From Rallus limicola (lineage: Eukaryota; Chordata; Aves; Gruiformes; Rallidae): a stretch of 64,000 nucleotides of DNA. This document shows, one piece after another, positions 1-13,456 of this stretch. The notes under the pieces were generated by a model, which searched no databases, was not told the origin of the DNA, and was given only the letters and a program-made list of their open reading frames with translations. The stretch's first letter is position 1. Every line of letters starts with the position of its first letter. The position numbers were made by a program, and so were the translations under genes. The DNA lies in assembly GCA_022605955.1 (NCBI GenBank), contig JAKCOZ010000003.1, forward strand, positions 14,455,331 through 14,519,330. Direction: 5' to 3'.

Positions 1-934
1 ACTGCAGAGTCATAGAAAGATTAAAACTCATCTGTGTTAACAAGGTGTTGTGTGGTTGTCCCAAACATACACTGATCACAGCAATTTTTGATACAATTCT
101 ATTTTTTCCTCTCTCTGTATCATGTATATTAAATACATACTTTTTTTTTTAATTATTATTTGCAGATTTTGCAGCATTCCTGTCACTTCAACTTCTTGTT
201 CCTTATTAAGACTTCGGAGATACAAACCAGTAGCTCAGTAATTGCTTTCTTGAATCTGCCTTTAATAATTACATTTAGTAAAGCTGTATCGAAAATTAGA
301 AAGGCAGAGACTAATGGAAAACTAGATTTTTCACTGAATTAGAAAGCAAGACAATCCATATATTGACAACATTTCAAGTTGAAACAGATCAGGAAAACTG
401 TTTTGGACTGTCTGTGCAAAGAGGCAAACACAGGCCTGATGTGCAGTGGCATCTGCATTTTATACAGGCAGAGAAACTATAAGAGATTTCATGTAAATAG
501 GTGTCTTGAGAGGGGACAGTACAAATCTGATTTGGAAGCAAGTCACTTGAGGTTTTTTTTTAGTCAGAGAACCCTTTTTTTTCTTCACATTAACAAAAAG
601 TCTAGAAAGTACAACTTTTCACTGATTAAAATACCTTGAAATAGGAGGTGGGAAAAGAGGAAACAAGCTTTAAGTTCTTATTTTAGGCTTGACCATAGTC
701 TCTGGAAGAACATTTGTTGAGGTTGGTATGACAGCACTGTGAGCCAGGTTGTATGAAGAGGGTAGAAGAGAGAAGGTATTGTGTCATTGTTTAGTCATTA
801 CTGTGTTTTTTCGCCAAAAATTGAAGGCATTTTACTTCCCATTTTAGAACAAGCAAAAACATGAAAAATATTTTCAGACTTACGTTCCTGATATGGTGAA
901 TATTTTAAATGCCTCTAATTACACACAGGCAATC

Positions 935-952
935 TATTTATTTATTTATTTA
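935..952. repeat. (TTTA)n simple repeat
   Basis: Four consecutive TTTA units within a longer AT-rich stretch. Short microsatellite with no inferred function. Confidence 0.8.
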
Positions 953-2488
953 CTTGATCACAGTGTGTTCACTAATAAATGAATGCTTTGTGGTACCTTA
1001 AAACTAAAAAAGAAAAAAAAAAGCACAATAAACCTTTAAAATGCCTACAGATCTTGCGGTGTGAATAGATCATCTTACAGTTATATATTTGTTGTAGTTG
1101 GATGTCAGAGCTTGTTCTTAGAAGATTTGTATTTTAAACCAGGTTCATTTACTGTATTGTCTTTACCTGCTTTCCCTTTTCATGTAGTAACTGAGCTGTT
1201 CTGTTGATAATGATGTTTCTGGTGTCTTCCATAGTGTTTTGAGATTGGGCCTTACTTCAGTTGTCCTCTAAATGGACACTGTGCCTATCAAAGGTGGTTA
1301 TTATATCATTAGCTTTTTTGGGGACCCTTATTTTTACATTACAGCCCTGTTTCATGCTACATTACATGCCCCATATACATGCTATCTTAATGATAGTTCA
1401 CTTTGACAATATAATGCTTTCTTCTGCTCCTTTTGCGACATGTTCACAGAATTGTAGACATCTTGTCTTTGTGAGATGGTGTGTACCAACAGAGCATAGA
1501 ACCCATGATTTTATGACACCATGGTCTAATTGTGATAAACATGGAAAAAGAGAGTTTTGCTTATGTGAAAGGAACTTAGGCTTACAGTTTGAAGAACCAT
1601 TCTGAACATAGAAAAACATTGATCTTCTTTTACTAGAATATTCACCTAAAGTCCTTACCACATATCATAGAATTTAAAGAGTAACTTTCATTATGTTTAT
1701 ACATGTATTAAGAGTATGCAGTCTTAAGTGCATGATTAATGTATGTTGGTAATCTGATACGTTTCTTCATTAATCCAGATGCAGAGAGCACCAGGTGTGG
1801 TTAGTTAGCTTTTGAACCTTTGATGTGGCAATGTGGTATACTGTTCAGTGCTGACAATGAAGAAGACACTATTAGATCATGAGCAATCCAATAAATTTAA
1901 CCCTTGTTTGTAGAACCCAAAAAAGCTAACGTGGGTCTGGCTTGGGATGGAAATAGTGAACATATAAGAAAACACTGCCATAGCCACAGAGGAAATAGAG
2001 AGAACTACAAAGGTAAGGCATGCTTAGGATTCCCACATGGCTCTCTGCAACTGCCTTTTGAGCAAACCAGCATCATTTAGAATGTTTTCCATTGCGAATG
2101 AATGACTGTTTGAACAGTGACTTGTGGGCCTTTATGTACTGTACCTGGTAGGAAAGATGAAAAACTTTGAAGAAGAGAAACACTGTGAAGCTTATTGGGA
2201 ATATCTATTGTCCCATATCCACTCACCTAATTCAAAATATCTTCACAGAAACAACAGGTTCAGGATATCATTTGATAAATCAGCACAACTTTAACTTTTC
2301 AAGGTAGGTACTCTGCAAAGCTAAAGGGCAGATTATTGCTTGACAACACAAAACTCTACATACTTGTGAGAGAGGAAAAGTTGTGAATATATAACCAGCT
2401 CTTCTAAATGTCTTAAAAAAAAAAAAAGAGAAAAGGAAGTATTTTTAAAATCTTTTTTCTTTTCCTTCTGACTTGAAAGAAGCTTTCA

Positions 2489-2653
2489 TAGGATCATAGA
2501 ATCATTTAGGTTGGCAGGGGCCCGTGGTGGTCCAGGCACACCCCCACTCCAGCCTTGCTCAAAGCAGGGCCAACATAGATCAGATTTCTTAGGGTCTTGT
2601 CCTATCATGTTTCGATTTTCTCCACTACCTCTCTGGGCCCCTGCTCCAGTGTT
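2489..2653 (-). mobile_element. CR1 3'-end fragment (old)
   Basis: Read on the minus strand this is the 3' terminal region of a CR1 LINE. The plus strand shows the usual reversed end: ATCATAGAATCATTTAGGTTGG, then the block around GCTCAAAGCAGGGCCAAC, then CTCTGGGCCCCTGCTCCAGTGTTTACC. Several substitutions and small gaps compared with other avian CR1 ends suggest an old, 5'-truncated copy. No coding capacity remains. Confidence 0.85.
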
Positions 2654-3385
2654 TACCTAATGTAGACTTTCTGATGAAACTATTAAATAGGCCTGATTTG
2701 GGACTGCATCTGGTGTTAGTCTTATTTTTCTAGAAAAATTGAGTAAGCTTTGCATGCAGTAACCATTTACATTGGCTCTGTTAAAAAAAATGATAGAAGG
2801 AAATTTGATAGAAAATGTTATTTTCAGTGCAAAGAAAGATCTGGGAATATACATTTTACAGTACTTCTATTTCTGATGGGTAGAATTTTACAAGCTATTT
2901 ATTTTTCAGATTGATGTGGTGGCACATTATGGGGGAAGACTTTTTTGAAACCAAACATATTGGGTAATAAGTACATAAAGCTACAACTGGCCAAAAACAT
3001 TTAAGTCAGTTTTGGGTATTTTTTTAGTTTGTATCTTCCTTTAAGACCATTACAAATCCTGTCAGTCTTTACTGTCAGAAATACTACATTCTGTTTTAGT
3101 AGGGCCTTACAATTCCATACAGAATTAAGTCAAGGTATTAAAAAGCTGACATACAATTTAGGAATAAGAAAACGTTGCCTTTTTAATGCTGGCAGTTTTT
3201 TGCCTACACATTATAATGAATTACTTTGCTCTGTTTTCTGTGATCGTAAAGAATAATTAGACAAATGTGTTCTACTTTAAAATCTTCCACTGGCTGCATT
3301 CAGTATTTGTTAGCAATTGCAGTGATTAACAAGTTTTGAGGAATAGTGATTTTTTTCCTTTTACGCATTTCAGGAATACCTGCAT

Positions 3386-3414
3386 GTATGAATAAGTATG
3401 AATAAGTATGAATA
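3386..3414. repeat. Short tandem decamer GTATGAATAA, about 2.9 copies
   Basis: The unit GTATGAATAA is repeated almost three times without mismatch. It is too short to classify and is probably a replication-slippage minisatellite seed. Confidence 0.8.
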
Positions 3415-6400
3415 CTATTTGGGGACTTTTCAGTTACATAGTGTCAGTGTATGCTAAAAGCACTGGCAAGAGCAATATTCTGCAGTGGTTTGTGGTTTTG
3501 CAGGTTAATGTATTTTTTGAAACTTCTGAGGCAGAGGAGCACTGAAGTATTTTTCAATAGTCTCTTTCCTCTGGTAGAAACAAGCAATACTGCATTTTAT
3601 GGCATAGCTCTTCTATTTCTTTCTCCACCTCTTTAACATACCCTGAAAGGAGTTGTTGAGAAATGTTGAATCTGCTGTAGAACAACAGTGGTCCCTGCAG
3701 CAGTAGAACTTCTCATGTTAAATCAACTGCATGCCAGCACTGGCACTATGTGGAGCTGCTGACTTTAGGAACTATTTGGGCTTATGTATGCACTTGTCAG
3801 GTTTGGTTGTGGCAGGCTTTTGGGAGGTTTTTGTTGCTTTTTTTCCCCCACTCACATTTGACATGCAATCCTTATTAAAAAGCCTTCCTGGCAAAATCAG
3901 GAAGTGAGTGCCAGGGTTAGTTGCTCATGTCCTGAAACAGGGTCCTCCTGTACAACAGTGTGCGAGGTCAGATGTGTTCGCTGTCTCTGTGGGTATAAGC
4001 ACATTGTGCATCTCTTCTTTGGATCTGCTGATCTGGCTTCGGCTTTTAACCTCAGGCCTCTGAATTGTGCCGACGTGGGATGAGTGAAATAGGTTTTCAT
4101 AGGAAAAAGCGTGTAGTGAGTGGTTCTGCAGTGTAGAATCAATTGGATTTTATATCTAAAGTGGCAATGATGTTACTGTTTGCCTTAAATCTGGAGGCTG
4201 TGCTCTCTGTACATAAAATTTTCTTGCATTTTAAAATACTTTGTAGTTCTTACATGGAAAGAGCCCATAAGAACATTGTCCTTGCTCATTTGTTCCTACA
4301 ACGCTGTTAGTCCTGCGTGCAGAGCTGAGCAGACAGTGGGGAAGAGTAGCATGTGAATGGACGGGGATGCTGGGGTGCATTGTGGGAAAACCTTACCCCA
4401 CACTACAAGTACGTAAGTTCACAACCATTGTTTCTTAATGTTTCGCCTTTTTCTACTTTTACCCCTGAGCAGGTGACTGGGAATGAAGAGAAGGGAGTAC
4501 GTTATTCAAATAGGTACTGCCGCAGACATAAAACTGGTGGACATGGAGGTTTCTGGTGCCCAGTATAGACTTCCAGACTAAGAGGCACCTGAGATTTTAT
4601 CATCCAGCTTCCCCACCAGCAGTGGAGGGAGGGAGAGGGATACCATTTGTTACCAGTGTGTTTTCACAGCAAGCAGGTGCAGCACCGTATGCTTCTGATT
4701 CATACATGACAGAATCATATGTTCCCTTCAAGGTTACAGAAGCTAGAGTACTTCAGACTGAAAGACCCTTCTGCCTTTCCTTGGCCTGCTTATTTTAATG
4801 CTCTTTTCAGGTGTTGTTCCCCTGTGCCATAGTGTAGTTTCTTGTCAAGCATCTCTTCTTTACAAAAAAGTGAAAACATCCTCCAACCTTTCTTCTGTTC
4901 CCTAACAACAGAGCAGCTCCTGAACCGTAGAAAAACATTCTGTAGGCATGAAATGTACCCTAACTTTGTGGAGGTGTCATGAACATTTAGTCAGTATGGA
5001 CGCACTGTAAGAATAACAGAGCACCAGCAGTGCCAATGCCATTGGAAAACCTACATTTTGCTCACAGTCTGTGCAAAGTTTTGTTAGGAGTTAGGCTTTT
5101 TTCCAGAAGTTTATGGGTTGGACAGATTTCCTCCCTCCTTCCCCCACCCCCCAGCTGTCTCCTGGTTTTCTTGTCCACATTTTGGGGGAATTTGTGTTAA
5201 ATGGTTTGGGTTTTGTTTTGGGTTATGTTTCCAGTTGTTGAATGGGATTTTTGCATGGGTAATTTTATTTTTTTTTCAAGTATGGGTTCAGAATGTCTCA
5301 GCTGCAGCTTTCTAAAAATACTTTCTGTTTGAATCACATACCTGGTATTGAAAATCTAAGCCCAAAAATTAAAGGCTGGCAAAACTATAAGTAACTGAGA
5401 ACAGTCTTGTAATGGAAAATTAGATTATTCTAATTACGCCTAGCACTGCCATTAAGTCCTATAATATATTAAATTAACTCAATCTGAGGTATTTTTGAAA
5501 TGTTATTGAGAAGTTAATTAAAAATAGCAATAGTGTGTGTGAGCTGCAACGTGAAACAGGAAGGTGAGGAATCAGCTGATGCAAGGTGAATGTCCTTTCA
5601 GTATGCCTTCAGATTTGTTACCTGTTGAAAACCTATGTGAGTGAAAGAAAGGGTAAGGACAGGAGCTGTACAGAGCAAGCCTCAGTTGCGTGATGAGGCA
5701 GTTGGAGTTAAGATGACACCTCATATATATAGGATAAGGTAAGTTGCATTTTTTCTGCATTGTAAATAGAGAAGTGGCACTTTCTTTAAATACACAGAAG
5801 CATCAACTTCAGCCACATCTAAGAATTAAACTAAGCGAAGTTTTCATTCCTTCTGCAGGGAAGCACTGGAGACTCATGATAATGTAACAAAACTATATTT
5901 GAAGAAGTTATTTATGGCAGTGTTTTATGTAGATAGAAATGACAAGAGTTTTTGTATTCAATCCAAAAGGTGAGAAGAACCAGGAAGGTGCCAAAATTTG
6001 TTGATGTTTACATAAGGTGAAGTTTTCACGAAGTTCATAAGGGAAAAGGAAAATCAGAAGCCACAGGATGAGGGAAGGACTGATATCTATAACAGTCTGA
6101 CACTGTAGCTATAATGATTTCTTATTGCTATATGTCATTTTTTTCTTGATAATACTTTTGAATTTGCCCAACTGAATTTAGCAGTTTATGTCTTTATGTG
6201 TTTAAATACAGGACTTGGTTGCTATCTGCAGGCAATGAAGATCCAGAATTTTCTAGTACAGTAAATGAAGATTTACAGTCAAGAACTAGGACATGAAATA
6301 TGATTCTGAAGTTTCAGCTAAAAATGAGTATATAGATAGTTCCTTAGTGCTGTGCTTAGGAATCTACTGACTTATTACTGAAATGTTCGAGCCAAGTTAA

Positions 6401-9400
6401 TTCTTGGTAGTCTCTGCTTGGCTGAGTCTTTTTTTTTTTCCCCTAATTTGAGGAAAAGATTTCTAGACGTGTGAGTGGCACTTTTTGACTCTGATGCTTG
6501 AAGAGATTGGTGCACTGTGCTATCTTCAGTTCAACTGACAGCAATTAAACATTTAGCACAATTTTCGATCATCCGTTGCCTGTTGCTTTGTTTGTAGTAT
6601 GCATGCTTTTATTTACACATTTCCAGCATCAGACTCAATGTATAACCTGTTTAAAATCTTTCTGAAATGTGTTGGATGCATAATACTTTATCTGGCTGAA
6701 TACATGTGCAGGCATGTAATTATTCAATGTTTACCTCACAATCTTCCAAGTGATTGAGAGGCCAGATGCAAATTAACATAATTCTCACTGAATCAATTTT
6801 CATTGTCTTTGAAATGATAAATATTTAACTGTACCACCAGTGTTCTCTGGTAGGTTATTCAATCTTGTATTGCAAAATTGCTAATAGGATATTTTAATTA
6901 TATATATTATCCTGGATATTAGTTTGTATCAGTATCTCTACTGCCTTTGAACCTATACAAATGTTGACATAATTGCACTCGATGCAGTTTCCTTAAGTGG
7001 TTTAGATGTTGCCTTTTCTCAGACATGGGTATTTGAGTCACATTCTGTGCTGCCTGAGCTCTTCCACTAGTGCCAACACAGTTCCACCTGAAGCATCTCT
7101 GATTCAGCTGCTGGCTTCAGTGTTTTATAGGGTAACTCTAAGGGAAACAAATTGGGAAATATTTTTCTCTCTTCCCTGTGTTCAAGTTAAACCTGATCCC
7201 TGCATCCCTCTGAACTTCATACTCACCCTGCTGCCTTTTGCGGGACTCCTGCACCTTGCTGACTGCAGCTCCTGCAGCCATACCCGGGATAGAGCCAGGC
7301 TGGCCCCCTGGGAGCCAACTTTTGTCCAGATCTCGCCACAGGTTTTGCAGCTTGTGATGCCCATGCTGCTGCCAGCAAGTACTTGAACTAGTTTAACAAT
7401 GTCTCAGGATCATCTACGTTCACTGTAGCCACTATGCCCCCTACAGCATTAATGCTTTGTTAATCATAGCATGTAAATACAGAAGCTTAAAAAATTAAAC
7501 CTTAATTTGAGCACAATATTTTATTATCACTATTTGTGATAGCTGCTCTTGCATATTCTTCAGTAGTTGTGCTGAGTTTGTTGTTTCCATTCTCTCTACC
7601 TTCCCTTACATGAAAAACCATCTCATCTGGTTTACAGCAGATAACAATATCCCCGTACTGCTAACCTGTTTCAGGTCTGCTCTCACAGCAGGTTTAGTCC
7701 AGTAAGAGGTGAAACTGCCTCGTAGCTATTTGAGTTTATTTCTTCAAAAGAGATTAACCTGGCAAGGGAAACCTTTGGTGAACAGGGTGGCATTCTTTGA
7801 TAAATTGATGTGATGACTCTTCTTTTCAGAAATGAGCCCTGGTGTTTGAAATAGTGCTGTTAGTTGCATGCAAGAGTCATGGAGGTGGCAGGCAACACCA
7901 GAGGTAATTATGCTTACATTTTGGAAGGCAGACCATTGCTAATTTAGTGAAAGTTTGTGTGAGTTAACTCCTTGAAAGTAAGTGCCTAATAATGTTGTAT
8001 ACATCCTGACTACTCATCATTGTTATTAACAGAATAGCATTTAAATTCTCCATTTTTGGACTGAAGACAAGCTAATCCCCATATTTAAATGTAGTATGTG
8101 AAGGATCTTTGCTAAGCTACACAGACATTTAGAAAAGTAACCTACTTTGACTACTGGTCTTGAAAAATTATTTGGATGAAATACCTAATGTTGACAGGTA
8201 AAGAAGAGCAGAGACTTCTCAGATCTATTACTGCAGAGACCCTAGCAAGAAAAGATGCAAGGTGGATATACAGAATTTCTTTCCCTTGGTATTTACTCAC
8301 TGTGAAGAACATGGAGTTAATTTTTAATACCTTCTATATACAGTAATAGGCTAAATACTGTTGTGTTTCATGTTCATATGTGTTTAGTTAGTCACTAGCA
8401 GAGAAAAGGCTAAATTTACATACTACGTAGTATGAGACTTTACAGACCCAGCTCCTTTGAAGCGTAATGCTCATCACCCTGCTGTGTGTATACTTATTTA
8501 ATGTGTGCTGTGACACCATTTGGCACTTTTGTTAGTAAACAAAACATCTGTGCTTTGGAGGTTTTAGGTGGCCCAGGTGCTCTCCAGACAGCACATACAA
8601 GTGTCAAGAAAGTTGCACAGACTTAAGAGTTTCTAGACAACTATAGTTTTGTGGCTAGCTTCTTGCAAAAAAAGGAGTGTCTTGCAGCTAATTGACTACA
8701 ACAGGGGCACTTACATTGTGGTTGGGAATTGCATCCTGCCTGAAGAAGTGAGAGGGCTCCACATAATATAGCAAAAGATTTTTTAACAATATAGAAGAAT
8801 CCATATGTTTAATCAAACTTAAATTTCATCTGTTTCATGTAAATAAACCTTTGCCATCAGTTATTTTTTGCAATATGCAATTTTATCCCAGTGCACTATT
8901 TCTATTGGAACGTTCATCTTTCCCATAAAAAGGCTTATGGTTATTCTATTAGTAGAACACTTCCGATAAGAGACATTGAGATGATCCAGATGGACAAATA
9001 GAACAGAGCAGGCTAATTTTTTTGTCTGTATAACTGCAGGCATTAGCATGTGTTAGGAACTTTTTTCCTTTTTCAGTAAAAGATCAACACATTTTTCTTT
9101 AAGTTTGATTCTAAGCAAGTTAGCCAAATAGGTGACCACAGTGACAGTGAGGTTTTAAAAGGGTGTCATCTGTGTAACAGTTGTGCTCTGCAGAGCTAAT
9201 AAAGAAAACTATCAAAAGCAAGTCAGATCTCAGTTACAAATTAGATTTCCATAGTCAGTGTTTTGTTGGCAAGGGAGAAGCTTTTTAGCTTGGAAAGCCA
9301 AGTAAGTTATTTTTCAGGAAATGACAGAGAAGTTCCTATGGGATTTTATGAACCATGTGTTTGGAAAAGATTGGTTTAAAGAGAGTTGAAAAAATCAGAA

Positions 9401-10039
9401 AACTACTTACTCTTATATGTCAGCTACTCTTTCATTCAACAATGACAGCTCTGTAGAAGTCTCCCTCGAGCTTCCCATGTTGTAGGAATTACAAAACTGA
9501 CTGGGTTGCTGTATAAATGGTTTTACTACCTCTTCCTCTAAACCCTTAGAAATATGACATACCTTTCTGAAAGGCCATCTTCAGAAAGTATACCCTCAAG
9601 TCCTATGTACGCCTGTAGTACATAATTGCTATCAACACTGTGTCATTTTATGAGTGGAGGAGGCCCTTACTGCAAAAGAGAGGGAATATCCCTAATTATT
9701 TTGTAGTATTGGTGGGAAAGACAAACTGCATCCTGAAAAGTTTCCAAAGAGACTACAGTCTGGTTTATGTGGATACTCTTACCAGCAACACTGCTAAGTG
9801 TTAGTAAAGAGTGAGTCGATCACTTTATATTTCAGTAAACAAATACCTGCAGGCTTAGCATGTGTGAGGACTGCTACTGGGAAGGACAAATGACTCAGCT
9901 CTGTCCCTGTTCATCCTCCTCCCCAACACTTTGATTACTCTCAGTTTCTGATACCCAGTCTTTGCTTCTCTTCCTTTACTACCTCCTATAGCCAGTTTCA
10001 TCTCTTTTTAGGCACCCAGCAAAACCCAAGGGATCAAAC

Positions 10040-10797
10040 AGGTTTAACAAGGCCAAGTGTAGAGTGCTGCGCATGGGACATAACAACCCCATGCAGCACT
10101 ACAGGCTTGGGGGAGACTGGCTGGAGAGCTGTCAGGCAGAGAAGGACCTGGGGGTGTTGGCTGACTGCAGCCTGAATATGAGCCAGCAGTGTGCCCAGGC
10201 GGCCAGGAAGGCCAAAGGCATCCTGGCTTGTATCAAAAACAGTGTAGCCAGTAGGTCTAGGGAGGTGATTGTGCCCCTGTACTCAGCACTGGTGAGGCTG
10301 CACCTTGAGTGCTGTGTCCAGTTCTGGGCTCCTCACCATAAGAAGGACACTGAGGTCCTCGAGCGAGTCCAGAGAAGGGCAACCAGGCTGGTGAAGGGGC
10401 TGGAGGGCAGATCATCTGAGGAGCAGCTGAGGGAGCTGGGGCTGTTTAGCTTGGAGAAGAGGAGGCTGAGGGGAGACCTTATCACCACCTACAACTACCT
10501 GAAGGGAGGTTGTAGCGAGGCGGGCGATGGTCTCTTCAGCCAGGTGACAGGAGATAGGACAAGGGGAAATGGCACAAAGCTGTGCCAGGGCAGGGTCAGA
10601 TTAGATGTTAGGAAAAAAAATTTTACTGAAAGAATTGTCAGGGTCTGGAACAGGCTGCCCAGGAAGGGGGTTGAGTCACCTTGCCTGGGTGTGTTTAAAA
10701 AAGGGTAGATGGGGTACATAGGGATATAGTTTAGCATAGGACAGGAACAGTTGGACTTGATGATCTTGAAGGTCTTTTCCAACCTTGTGATTCTGTG
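10040..10797 (+). mobile_element. CR1 LINE, 5'-truncated, 3' end present
   Basis: This copy starts inside the C-terminal part of the CR1 ORF2 and runs to the CR1 3' end. A single open frame at 10064-10708 (about 214 codons) carries characteristic CR1 peptide blocks: [62 protein letters not shown] and NRLPRKGVE. The 3' end reads GATGATCTTGAAGGTCTTTTCCAACC followed by GTGATTCTGTGA. The catalytic RT motifs lie upstream of the truncation and are absent, so the element cannot move by itself. The long uninterrupted frame and close match to the copies at 16577 and 28528 suggest a fairly young subfamily. The ORF is transposon remnant, not a host gene. Confidence 0.95.
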
Positions 10798-12717
10798 AAA
10801 CCGAGCTCTACAAGCCTGCCCTGCTTCTGTTTTTTCACTGTGCTACAACTTGTTTCCTAGTTCTGCAGCAGGAAGGAGGCCCTTTCCGTATGGAAAGACC
10901 ATGCAAGAGCATGTGTAGGGACTGCCTTTGGGTTGAGGAATTGCTACAAGGAGGAGGCAAAGATGTAAACATAAGCAGAAGGACTTAAGTTGAAGTGGAT
11001 TTGTTGAGGATAGCTCAAAGTAAGCAGTGACTGCAAGACAGAGGAGAACTGGAATTGAGAGGCATGTGGTTGGAGAGATTTCCCTTGCCTCCTGCCTCTG
11101 TGACCCATGTCAGCCTGTCTCTGCACCCTTGAGATGCCCTGTGCCCACTAGAGAACTGTTTGGCTGCCCTCCCTTCCAAAGGATGAAGTCAGAATAAGTT
11201 AATTTGTTTTCATTTGGGGATAGTGAGATTCAGTTTTATCAGGGCTGCTGTGAAGTTTGAGTTGGCTCTGAATACCGTCCTCGTCTGCCTCTGCTGTGGA
11301 GGGCACTCAGAAATATGGAGCATTGCCATGAGGCGCTTACACCCCCGAGATACTGAATGGCTGCTGCAGCTACGTGCTGCTCTGGTAACTGCCACCACCC
11401 AGCTGCCCTTAGTAATTCTGTGCACTGTCTTTCTCCCTTGATCAGTTGGGTGGGAATAGGTTTAAAGTCATCTTTTGATATCTCCTGTATGCCGTGGTCT
11501 TGTTCTAGTCATAGCACAGTTGAGACAGAAAATGTGCCAATAATGAAACACTAAACACATGGAAATCCTATTAGTGTTTTGTGGACCGTAGCTGTCACTT
11601 CATTTGCTCTGGAATCCCTTCCATACTGCCATGACAAAGGGTTAAAGCTGAGTGTCTTGACACTTCGAATGCATTAGCTGTTCTTCAGACAAAAGTCTTG
11701 ACAAGCATACTGAAGCATCTACAGGGATGTATTTATTTCTGTCAGTAATATCTTAAGTAGAGTTAGTGTTGGTAAGCTTAGTCTTGAAAATTCACAGTGA
11801 TAGAGTACCAATGTTTTGTCCATACATAATCCAATTTAGCTATTATGTAGTACTGTCAGGTTTATGGAGCAAGAAGAGGAATATAAGTAATCTTCTTTAA
11901 AACAGTGAAAAAGGATAATTCAGTTAGAGGTTTGCTATCTGAAACAGATAAATTCAGGAAAATGGCAAAATTAAGTATACTTGCTAACAATAAGAAATGA
12001 AGAAAAGCTTTTCCAAGATCTGAACATATTCCACAAAGTGGAGCCAAAGAAGCAAGGTCAAAATGGTTTTACTTAAAATAGTATTAATAACCTTTAAATG
12101 CATTTTGTAGTTGGACCTGGAAACTTTTATTCCCTTATTAGCAAAAAACCTTAGAAATTATTCTTGAAGAGTTTCCTTCACAGGTTTGATGGTTATGAGT
12201 TGCAGTGGCAGATCTGCAATTCTGCTAGGCAAAAGAACAACATTATTGATACCAACATTCAGTCCAAAGATGTTTGTCCCATCCAGCATTTATGTGGGTT
12301 AAATTCTGTTGGAAGAGTGCTTTTAATACACCTTCTGGCTTTGTGCAAACGTCATTGATAACTGATATGGTAGTAGTGAAGAAAAGCGAGTCATTTCTAG
12401 TTTCAGAGAGCTCATAAAGAGTTTTCTAATTGGTGTCTTCATATCTATGGTCCCTTGTGTCCTAGTCAGGATGAACTGCAAAACTTTCAGTGCAGTGTAA
12501 TTTCTGGTATTTCAATGACTATGGGAAAAGCATTTTACTTGTCGTATTCTGTGATTAATTGTTGCATTTTTCATTATACTAACTGTCACTTACAAAAAGT
12601 CATATATCTTTTCACAGTTATCTGCTCATAGAACATGAACATTTTTACAAGAAAAGCAATTTCCTTGCAGTGTTGCATTTTCTCCCCCATAGCTCTTCCG
12701 TCTTTATTTTGGCATTT

Positions 12718-13456
12718 TCATCTATGTTCACCAGTTTCCTTACATTGTTTTTCTGTCAGGGCTTGGAGTTGTTCAGTTAAATGTGTGTGAGATTTGTCTA
12801 TAGCTTTTTTGAATCGACGAAGAGACCCTATTTCTCGGCTAAGCATATGTATCATTCTGTCTTCTGCACAAATCCATGTCATGACATGAAATAGTGGCAC
12901 AGAAACTCACTTCTGTGCTTTGGATGTGCACCTGTGAATTGTGATCTGGTAAGCAGTGGGGAGGCAAACCTGGAATTTTTGCTGTCTAAATAAAGTAATT
13001 GAATAACATGAAGTTCATAAACAAAGTATGTGTTACTTCATTTGCTCATATTTCTGCATTTTAAGTTACTTCATTTAATATTTAGATTTGCATTACATGG
13101 AAACATTTACATATTTTCCACTTATTTATCACAAATTGCTTTACATTTCTGAAATAGAGGTGCCATGGTGAGCAGATCAGAAACACCATTTGCAGGGTTT
13201 GCTTTCAACCAATAGTTTTCAGCTTATTACATAGCAGATGTTTTGCCCATCTTTGTAAATTTTCAATAGCTGCTAAAGCTAGATCCAAGAGCTCTGGAGA
13301 GTTGGAGGCAAAGTTAAAGCCTCTGTAGTGGTACAGTTGAGGTGTAAAGGTAGCAGATCTGTGGTTTTGGAAGTAATACCACTCTGCACAGGAAGCTGTG
13401 ATTCTCTTCTCATTTCTTCTGCTACAGTGACCAACAAATACATTCTTTTTCATCAT
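12718..13456 (-). other. Weak protein-like antisense patches (possible degenerate pseudogene)
   Basis: Two minus-strand open stretches, 13205-13456 and 12718-12900, look more protein-like than most ORFs here. The first ends with a helix-like segment (PELLDLALAAIENLQRWAKH), and a second frame of the same DNA is also open for about 50 codons, which could mean a frameshift. The other stretch is rich in charged and helical residues (SREIGSLRRFKKAIDKSH). About 300 bases of AT-rich, stop-filled sequence separate them. I recognise no family and see no poly-A tail or good splice sites. This may be chance; I give no function. Confidence 0.15.

Noticed and set aside
7006..7386. 126-codon plus-strand ORF
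   Set aside because: No recognisable domain, no splice context in intron 1, and the open frame follows a local GC rise. Left unannotated.
10064..10708. 214-codon ORF as a host gene
   Set aside because: Its peptide is the C-terminal part of the CR1 ORF2 and the DNA continues into a CR1 3' end.
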